DNA of 38,482 bases from NCBI RefSeq assembly GCF_900113485.1, contig NZ_FOPM01000014.1, positions 75,863 through 114,344 of the forward strand. Reading direction: 5' to 3'. This DNA is from Methylobacterium gossipiicola (GTDB lineage Bacteria > Pseudomonadota > Alphaproteobacteria > Rhizobiales > Beijerinckiaceae). The position numbers were made by a program, and so were the translations under genes. The notes under the pieces are model-generated. The model saw nothing but the letters and a program-made list of their open reading frames with translations. It ran no database searches and had not been told where the DNA came from. Position 1 is the first letter of the stretch. The number at the start of each line of letters is the position of its first letter. This document shows, one piece after another, positions 33,668 to 38,482 of the stretch.

Positions 33668-35227
33668 ATGCGTCTGGCTGGCAAGCGTGTCCGCGCGGCG
33701 CAGGCCCGGGCGGCCCTCTTCGGCCTCGATCACCATGCCGTGCGGTGGCCGGATCGCGCGCCGGGGCCGGAATCCTTCGCCGACGCTGCGGGAGGCACCA
33801 TCGCGGTGGTGTCGGCGGACGAACTCACCGGGCCGACGAATCCGGCTAGCGACATCATCGTTCTCACGGCGCCCGGCCACAGCCTCACAGATGGCGCGTG
33901 TGCCATCCTCGCGCACACCTTCGCGGCGCACCCGGAGCGCCTCACCCTCTACGGGGATGCCCTCGTGCACTCACGCGGCGCGTTCCTTCCGATCCTGCGC
34001 CCGGCCTTCGACGCGGATTACCTCCGGGCGTTCGATTACATCGGCCCCGTCGTCGCGATCCGCCGCACCGCCCTCGATGCCGTCGGCGGACTCGACGACC
34101 TCGATCCGCAGGCCCCGGCCTTCGATGCGCTCCTTCGCCTGGCGGCTTCGTTCGGGGGGCGAGCCATCGGCCACTTGCCCACCGTCCTGTCCCGCTTCGA
34201 CGGGGCATGCGAAACCACGATGCCTCCGGCAGGGGAGGGGGGGCGAGACGAGGAGGCTGCCCGCCTGACCTGCGTCCGCCGCGACCTCGAACGGGGAGGG
34301 CGGTCGGCGGTCGAGGCGCGTCTCGGATCGGACGGCGTCATCACCCTCGCGCGCCCGCTGCCCGAACCGCCACCCCGCGTCAGCCTCATCGTCCCGACCC
34401 GCGACCGCCTCGATCTCCTGCGGCCCTGCCTCGACAGCCTGCGCTACCGCACCGACTGGCCGGACCGGGAAATCCTGATCTGCGACAACGACAGTCGCGA
34501 CCCCGAAACCCTGGCGTATCTCGCCGCCCTGACCCGGGACGGCATCGCCCGGGTTGTCCCGTGTCCCGGCCCGTTCGATTTCGCCGCCATGAACAACAGG
34601 GCGGCGGCAGCGGCGACCGGCCGCGTCCTCGCCTTCGTCAACAACGACGTCGCCGCCACGGACCCGACTTGGCTCGACCGGATGGTGCGCGAGGCCCTGC
34701 GCCCCGAGATCGGCGCCGTCGGCGCCCGCCTCATCGACGGGCGTGGACGCATCCAGCATGGCGGCGTGATTCTGGGCCCCGGCGGCCTCGTCACCCACGC
34801 CCACCGGTTCTTTCCGGGGGATGCCCCCGGCTATCTTTCGAGCCTGCGCGCCACCCGCCGCGTCTCGGCCGTCACGGCGGCCTGCCTCGTGGTCGAGGCC
34901 AGCAAGTTCCGGGATGTCGGCGGCTTCGATGCCGCCGCCTTCGCGGTGGATTTCAACGATGTCGACCTGTGTCTGCGCCTGAACGCGGCCGGCCATCACA
35001 GCCTTTATGTGGGCGGCGCCATCCTCACCCATGACGAGGCGGCGAGCCGCCGCTGGACGCCGCAAGCCCGCGCCCGGCACGAGGGGGAGGTGGCGGCGTT
35101 CAAAAAGCGATGGGGGCCGCTGCTGACGCAGGACCCCCATTATCATCCGGGATTCGATCCCGATCTCGGTACCTATGCGCGGTTGCGTTCCGGTTGGCCG
35201 GAGACCGGCCCGGTCGCGCCGCGCTGA
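33668..35227 (+). CDS. Family 2 glycosyltransferase, paralogue of the preceding gene
   Basis: A 519-residue protein if started at ATG 33668, the first ATG in frame; the frame is open further upstream to the overlap at 33542, so the native N-terminus may be about 42 residues longer. The N-terminal part (about 30-170) is a degenerate GT2 remnant (IIVLTAPGHSLTDGACAIL, LYGDALVHSRG, DYIGPVVAIRRTALDAVGG). The C-terminal GT2 domain (about 236-450) is intact: VSLIVPTRDRLDLLRPCLDS, ICDNDSRDPET, FVNNDVAATDP near 322, and FNDVDLCLRLNAAGHH near 430. The ending DPHYHPGFDPDLGTYARL resembles DPYYHPALSL of the upstream paralogue. Probable surface-glycan assembly enzyme. Confidence 0.83.
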   Translation: MRLAGKRVRAAQARAALFGLDHHAVRWPDRAPGPESFADAAGGTIAVVSADELTGPTNPASDIIVLTAPGHSLTDGACAILAHTFAAHPERLTLYGDALVHSRGAFLPILRPAFDADYLRAFDYIGPVVAIRRTALDAVGGLDDLDPQAPAFDALLRLAASFGGRAIGHLPTVLSRFDGACETTMPPAGEGGRDEEAARLTCVRRDLERGGRSAVEARLGSDGVITLARPLPEPPPRVSLIVPTRDRLDLLRPCLDSLRYRTDWPDREILICDNDSRDPETLAYLAALTRDGIARVVPCPGPFDFAAMNNRAAAAATGRVLAFVNNDVAATDPTWLDRMVREALRPEIGAVGARLIDGRGRIQHGGVILGPGGLVTHAHRFFPGDAPGYLSSLRATRRVSAVTAACLVVEASKFRDVGGFDAAAFAVDFNDVDLCLRLNAAGHHSLYVGGAILTHDEAASRRWTPQARARHEGEVAAFKKRWGPLLTQDPHYHPGFDPDLGTYARLRSGWPETGPVAPR

Positions 35228-35230
35228 ACG

Positions 35231-36025
35231 TTACTGCACGAGGCGCGGGCCGCCAGACTGGACCTTCTCGTTCTCGGACATGATGCCGAGGCGTTTGGCC
35301 ACTTCGGTATAGGCTTCGATGAGCCCACCGAGATCCTTGCGGAAGCGGTCCTTGTCGAGCTTGTCCGAGGACTTGATGTCCCACAGGCGGCAGGAATCCG
35401 GGGAGATCTCGTCGGCGACGACGATGCGCATCATGTCGCCTTCCCACAGACGGCCGGTCTCGATCTTGAAGTCGACGAGGCGGATGCCGACGCCGAGGAA
35501 AAGGCCGGACAGGAAGTCATTGACGCGGATTGCCAGCGCCATGATGTCGTCGATCTCCTGTGGCGTCGCCCAGCCGAACGCCGTGATATGCTCCTCGGAC
35601 ACCATCGGGTCGTTGAGGGCATCGTTCTTGTAATAGAACTCGATGATCGAGCGCGGCAGCTGCGTGCCTTCCTCCAGGCCGAGGCGGGTCGCCAGGGAGC
35701 CGGCGGCGACGTTGCGCACCACCACTTCAAGGGGGATGATCTCGACTTCGCGGATCAGCTGCTCGCGCATGTTCAGGCGGCGGATGAAGTGCGTCGGCAC
35801 GCCGATGTCGTTCAGGTGCTGGAAGACGAACTCGGAAATCCGGTTGTTCAGCACGCCCTTGCCGTCGATGACGTCATGCTTCTGCGCGTTGAAGGCGGTC
35901 GCATCATCCTTGAAGTGCTGAATGAGCGTTCCGGGCTCGGGACCCTCGTAGAGGACCTTCGCCTTGCCCTCGTAGATGCGACGGCGGCGGTTCATAGGCG
36001 TGTACCGTGGTTTGAGAAAATCCAT
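35231..36025 (-). CDS. purC: Phosphoribosylaminoimidazole-succinocarboxamide synthase (SAICAR synthetase)
   Basis: PurC joins CAIR and aspartate using ATP in purine synthesis. The core is standard: [67 protein letters not shown] and [14 protein letters not shown]. Most alphaproteobacterial PurC proteins begin at [13 protein letters not shown] (here 35995, 254 residues). However, the only good ribosome-binding site (AAAGGAGT) is about nine bases upstream of ATG 36025, giving ten extra residues ([10 protein letters not shown]) and 264 residues. I use 36025. The stop is four bases from the convergent glycosyltransferase stop. Confidence 0.94.
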   Translation of the reverse strand: MDFLKPRYTPMNRRRRIYEGKAKVLYEGPEPGTLIQHFKDDATAFNAQKHDVIDGKGVLNNRISEFVFQHLNDIGVPTHFIRRLNMREQLIREVEIIPLEVVVRNVAAGSLATRLGLEEGTQLPRSIIEFYYKNDALNDPMVSEEHITAFGWATPQEIDDIMALAIRVNDFLSGLFLGVGIRLVDFKIETGRLWEGDMMRIVVADEISPDSCRLWDIKSSDKLDKDRFRKDLGGLIEAYTEVAKRLGIMSENEKVQSGGPRLVQ

Positions 36026-36135
36026 GGGCCGTGACTCCTTTGCACGAAGGATGGGGAATCCGCGGCGTGGCGGCCGTTCGGGTGGCCGGGCCGCAAAGAC
36101 GCATCGTTCGTCGAAAGTCTCCACGACCGTGGCGC

Positions 36136-36164
36136 AAACTACCCGAACCGAACTGGCAGCACAA
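36136..36164 (-). promoter_or_regulatory. Candidate sigma-70 promoter for purC
   Basis: On the minus strand TTGTGC (36164-36159) and TAGTTT (36141-36136) are 17 bases apart. This would give a leader of about 105 bases. The match is partial. Confidence 0.35.
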
Positions 36165-36170
36165 CGCGCT

Positions 36171-36193
36171 GGCCGGATGGGTGCCATCCGGCC
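36171..36193. terminator. Perfect 10-bp hairpin between nth and purC
   Basis: GGCCGGATGG (36171-36180), loop GTG, CCATCCGGCC (36184-36193). It lies about 115 bases after the nth stop on the minus strand and just upstream of the candidate purC promoter. There is no T-run on either side, so it may be a terminator of the Rho-assisted or processing type, or an operator. Confidence 0.45.
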
Positions 36194-36308
36194 CCTGGGG
36201 AGGTGCCGACTTTTCGCGCGTTACGGTGAAGCGCGAGCATCGTCCCGAACGGTGGGTTTCGGCTTTCGGGAAAAGACGATGCGGAAACGATGATCGAGGG
36301 CGCGGCTC

Positions 36309-37031
36309 TCAGGCCGCCACGGTCTTCATCGGATACCGGCACAGATCCGCGATGGGACAGACCGGGCACTCGGGTTTGCGCGCCTTGCAGATGTAGCGGC
36401 CGAACAGGATCAGCCAATGATGGGCGTTGAGCCGGTAGGGCTCCGGCACGATGGCTTCGAGTCCGGCCTGGACCTTGTCGGTGGTCGGCGCGACGAAGAG
36501 GGGAATGCGATTGGAGACCCGGAAGATATGGGTGTCCACCGCGATGGTCGGAACGCCGAAGGCGACGTTGAGGACGACGCTTGCCGTCTTGGTGCCGACG
36601 CCGGGGAGAACTTCCAGATCCTCGCGCGCCCGTGGCACCTCGCCCCCGTGACGCTCCACCAGGATGCGCGACAACGCGATGACGTTCTTGGCCTTGGTGT
36701 TGAACAGACCGATGGTCCGAATGAAATCCCGCACCCGCTCCTCGCCGAGGGCCAGCATCTTGTCCGGCGTGTCCGCGACAGCGAAGAGGGGGGCGGTCGC
36801 GAGATTCACGCTTTTGTCCGTCGCCTGGGCCGACAGGACCACGGCCACGAGGAGGGTGAAGGGATTGCGGTAGACGAGTTCGGCCTTCGGCTCGGGATCG
36901 GCGGCGCGCAGCCGAGCGAAGATCTCCTCCCGCTCTGCCGCCCCCACGGGCGCGGGGAGTGCGACGATCGGCTTTGCGACGGGCTTCGCTCGCGGCGATT
37001 TCTTCGGTGGGGTCGGCTGTCGCGTGCGCAT
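36309..37031 (-). CDS. nth: Endonuclease III (DNA glycosylase/AP lyase)
   Basis: A 240-residue base-excision repair enzyme removing oxidised pyrimidines. The helix-hairpin-helix is VLPGVGTKTASV (141-152) with catalytic K148; catalytic D166 is in VDTHIFRVSNR. The [4Fe-4S] ligands are C215, C222, C225 and C231 in the canonical C-x6-C-x2-C-x5-C spacing. The first 30 residues are a basic, Lys/Pro-rich extension typical of alphaproteobacterial Nth. It is divergent from the DUF2244 gene, with only 20 bases between the start codons. Confidence 0.96.
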   Translation of the reverse strand: MRTRQPTPPKKSPRAKPVAKPIVALPAPVGAAEREEIFARLRAADPEPKAELVYRNPFTLLVAVVLSAQATDKSVNLATAPLFAVADTPDKMLALGEERVRDFIRTIGLFNTKAKNVIALSRILVERHGGEVPRAREDLEVLPGVGTKTASVVLNVAFGVPTIAVDTHIFRVSNRIPLFVAPTTDKVQAGLEAIVPEPYRLNAHHWLILFGRYICKARKPECPVCPIADLCRYPMKTVAA

Positions 37032-37065
37032 GACCGCGTTATATTGCGCGCATGGCGAGCGGCAA
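37017..37065. promoter_or_regulatory. Overlapping divergent promoters of nth and the DUF2244 gene
   Basis: One AT-rich core, GTTATATT (37038-37045), supplies a -10 element in both directions. Plus strand: TATATT (37040-37045), weak -35 CTGTCG (37017-37022), 17-base spacer. Minus strand: TATAAC (37043-37038), -35 TTGCCG (37065-37060), 16-base spacer. Both -10s end only five to seven bases before their ATG, so the predicted starts fall at or next to the start codons. Neither gene has a visible ribosome-binding site. Confidence 0.5.
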
Positions 37066-37573
37066 TATCCCGATGCATCCGGACGGGCTCGATCCCGACA
37101 GCATGGACCGGCCGGTCTTCCGCGCCACCATTCGGCCGAACCAATCCCTGAGCCCGGACGGTTTCCGCAACGTGATGATTGCGTGCGGTCTCGTCTCGCT
37201 GGTGACCTCCATCGTTTGTATCCAGGCGGGCTTCTGGCCCGTGGCCGGCTTCTTCGGCCTCGACATGCTCGCCCTCTATGCCGCCCTGAAGGCGAGCTTT
37301 CGCCGGGGGCACTCGTTCGAAGAGGTGATGATCACGCCCGTGGAGGTGATGCTGGCGCGCGTCAGCCATCGGGGCGAACGCCGGGAATGGCGATTCAACC
37401 CTCTTTGGACGAAGCTGACTAAGGTCGAGGACGAGGAATACGGCCTCCAGACCCTGACCCTGGTGTCGCGCCGCGAATACGTGGTGGTGGCCCGTGATGC
37501 CTCGCCGACGGATCGGGAAGAGATCGCGGAGGAACTCGGTCGGGCCCTGGCTCGGGTGAAGAAGGGTTTCTGA
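37052..37573 (+). CDS. DUF2244 integral membrane protein
   Basis: A 173-residue protein. Residues 1 to about 36 are soluble (FRATIRPNQSLSPDGFRNVM at the family start). Two membrane segments lie at about 40-58 and 62-80 with a short turn (SIVCIQAGFWPVAGFFGLD). A C-terminal soluble domain follows (SFEEVMITPVEVMLARVSHR, REWRFNPLWTKL, LVSRREYVVVARDASPTDRE). DUF2244 proteins commonly neighbour nth in alphaproteobacteria; the function is unknown. The downstream gene starts two bases after the stop. Confidence 0.85.
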   Translation: MASGNIPMHPDGLDPDSMDRPVFRATIRPNQSLSPDGFRNVMIACGLVSLVTSIVCIQAGFWPVAGFFGLDMLALYAALKASFRRGHSFEEVMITPVEVMLARVSHRGERREWRFNPLWTKLTKVEDEEYGLQTLTLVSRREYVVVARDASPTDREEIAEELGRALARVKKGF

Positions 37574-37575
37574 GA

Positions 37576-38070
37576 ATGCGCGGTCGCTCCCTGGCCGTCG
37601 CCGCCGCGCTCGTACTTTGGGCGAGCGGCGCCTCGGCCCAGGTGAGCGTCCGCTTCGTCGAGCCGGACCGTTACACCGATGCCGAGAACCGTCTCGGATC
37701 AGGCCTCACCCTGAGAATCACGCTGGGCGAGATCCGGCGTATTTTCGAAGGGCTCGGCCGGTCCCTCCCGGTGGACCGTGGTCTTGCCATCGATGTCCTC
37801 GACATCGATCTCGCCGGCATCGAACGGCCCGGCGCCAATGCTCCGTTCGGCCTGCGTGTCGTCAGCGACGTCACCCCGCCGCGCTTTCGCCTGCGCTATG
37901 TCCTCTCGGAGGGGCGTCGTCGCCTCGCCGCGGGCGAAGAGGTGGTGACCGATCCCAACTTCCTGCTGCGCGCGTCCCGATTCTCGAACGGCGCGTTCGA
38001 CCATGAGCGTGATCTGCTGCGCGAATGGTTTCGACGCCGCATCGTCGAGGGGCGGCCGGCGCCCGGCTGA
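37576..38070 (+). CDS. Exported DUF3016-type protein
   Basis: A 164-residue protein with a signal peptide at residues 1-22 (RGRSLAVAAALVLWASGASAQ). The mature domain matches the DUF3016 pattern: VSVRFVEPDRYTDAENR, LPVDRGLAIDVLDIDLAGIERPG, LRVVSDVTPPRFRLRYVLSE, and a closing ERDLLREWFRRRI. It is periplasmic or outer-membrane associated. The function is unknown. It overlaps in operon with the DUF2244 gene (two-base gap). Confidence 0.8.
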   Translation: MRGRSLAVAAALVLWASGASAQVSVRFVEPDRYTDAENRLGSGLTLRITLGEIRRIFEGLGRSLPVDRGLAIDVLDIDLAGIERPGANAPFGLRVVSDVTPPRFRLRYVLSEGRRRLAAGEEVVTDPNFLLRASRFSNGAFDHERDLLREWFRRRIVEGRPAPG

Positions 38071-38182
38071 GGGGCTCCGGAATGGTCCGGGCCGAGAAAC
38101 GCCGTTTCCATGCGTTTTCAGCGTCTTACGCCCGCCTGTCACGCAACCTTCTCGAAAAGCGCATCGGTTCGTCATTTGGGCG

Positions 38183-38211
38183 TTGACGGGCCGGGATTGG
38201 GCCTCTAGAAG
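38183..38211 (+). promoter_or_regulatory. Strong sigma-70 promoter, upstream copy of a tandem pair
   Basis: TTGACG (38183-38188), 17 bases, TAGAAG (38206-38211), preceded by an AT-containing stretch. It has the same layout and the same CTCTAGA context at the -10 as the second promoter 201 bases downstream. Confidence 0.55.
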
Positions 38212-38383
38212 CCTGTTCATCGGCGGCGGCCAGCGGGTCCTTCGGGACTGGCGGGGCGGGTTGGCCGGTCATCTCGGAGATGTTGCGGATGGATGATCCG
38301 GCCTTGGCTGGATGGTCCGCTGTTTTTGTCTCTTGGATGCTGTCTTGTCTGGTTGGGCGGTCCGGTTCGCTGGATTGTCTGGG

Positions 38384-38412
38384 TTGACAGGGCGGAGGCG
38401 GGGCTCTAGACG
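38384..38412 (+). promoter_or_regulatory. Strong sigma-70 promoter, downstream copy of a tandem pair
   Basis: A perfect TTGACA -35 (38384-38389), 17 bases, TAGACG (38407-38412). The spacing and CTCTAGA context match the copy at 38183. Tandem promoters of this kind typically precede rRNA operons in alphaproteobacteria; the transcript would leave the window to the right. Confidence 0.6.
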
Positions 38413-38482
38413 CTCCGGACCCAAGGCGGACGGCGGGACGACTTACCGATGGTGAGTTCGGTACCACGGTTCGCCAAGTCGG

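Larger units (their letters stand above)
38071..38482 (+). other. Non-coding leader region at the right edge
   Basis: About 410 bases without a credible gene. It contains the two matched promoters and, between them, a T- and G-rich stretch on the plus strand (about 38325-38385), unusual for this genome. The most likely explanation is the upstream region of an rRNA operon or another highly expressed RNA gene starting beyond 38482. Confidence 0.5.

Overview
This is a GC-rich (roughly two thirds G+C), densely packed bacterial chromosome segment. It looks like a Hyphomicrobiales alphaproteobacterium, most likely Methylobacteriaceae. The grounds are the order gap/pgk/class II fba, the block DUF4164-zapA-6S RNA-5-FCL, a cysteine-free long L31, an IalB-family protein, and the nth/DUF2244 divergent pair. 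I recognise no tRNA, complete rRNA, IS element, prophage or CRISPR array. The species assignment is inference from gene content.

Layout. (1) 1-4.5 kb: a surface-glycoconjugate island. It holds the 3' part of a collagen-like (Gly-x-Thr) protein ending in a Hint self-processing domain, a very large GT2-TPR-GT4-FkbM fusion enzyme, and a small FDPxWY-repeat protein. (2) 4.5-5.9 kb: gene-poor, with a possible micro-ORF, a terminator and a small exported protein with an internal duplication. (3) 5.9-14.5 kb: an uptake and catabolism cluster, probably for an amide or ureide nitrogen source. It has a GntR/FCD regulator, a SnoaL-like protein, a near-perfect sigma-54 promoter with an upstream dyad, a LIV-type ABC transporter whose second permease and both ATPases form one polypeptide, a PuuE-like deacetylase, and an HpxW-like Ntn hydrolase. 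(4) 14.7-21.9 kb, minus strand: apt, suhB-like phosphatase, Sel1-repeat protein, ThiE-like protein, fba, pgk, a coiled-coil membrane protein and gap. (5) 22.3-26.7 kb, plus strand: DUF4164, zapA, candidate 6S RNA, 5-FCL, a YmdB-type phosphoesterase and a MotA/MotB-like pair. (6) 26.7-29.5 kb, minus: D-cysteine desulfhydrase and an ABC exporter. (7) 29.6-35.2 kb, plus: rpmE, ialB-like, an exported unknown and two paralogous two-domain glycosyltransferases. (8) 35.2-37.0 kb, minus: purC and nth. (9) 37.0-38.1 kb, plus: DUF2244 and DUF3016 proteins. (10) 38.1-38.5 kb: a non-coding leader with two matching tandem sigma-70 promoters, whose target lies beyond the right edge.

How it fits together. 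Region 3 is the most coherent accessory system: the nitrogen-type promoter, the permease and two amidohydrolase-type enzymes point to scavenging of a small amide or ureide. Region 1 suggests a self-processing, possibly Thr-glycosylated collagen-like surface protein with its own glycosyltransferases. Regions 4, 5, 7 and 8 are mainly core metabolism and housekeeping. Protein calls rest on motif and family recognition by eye; no database search was possible.
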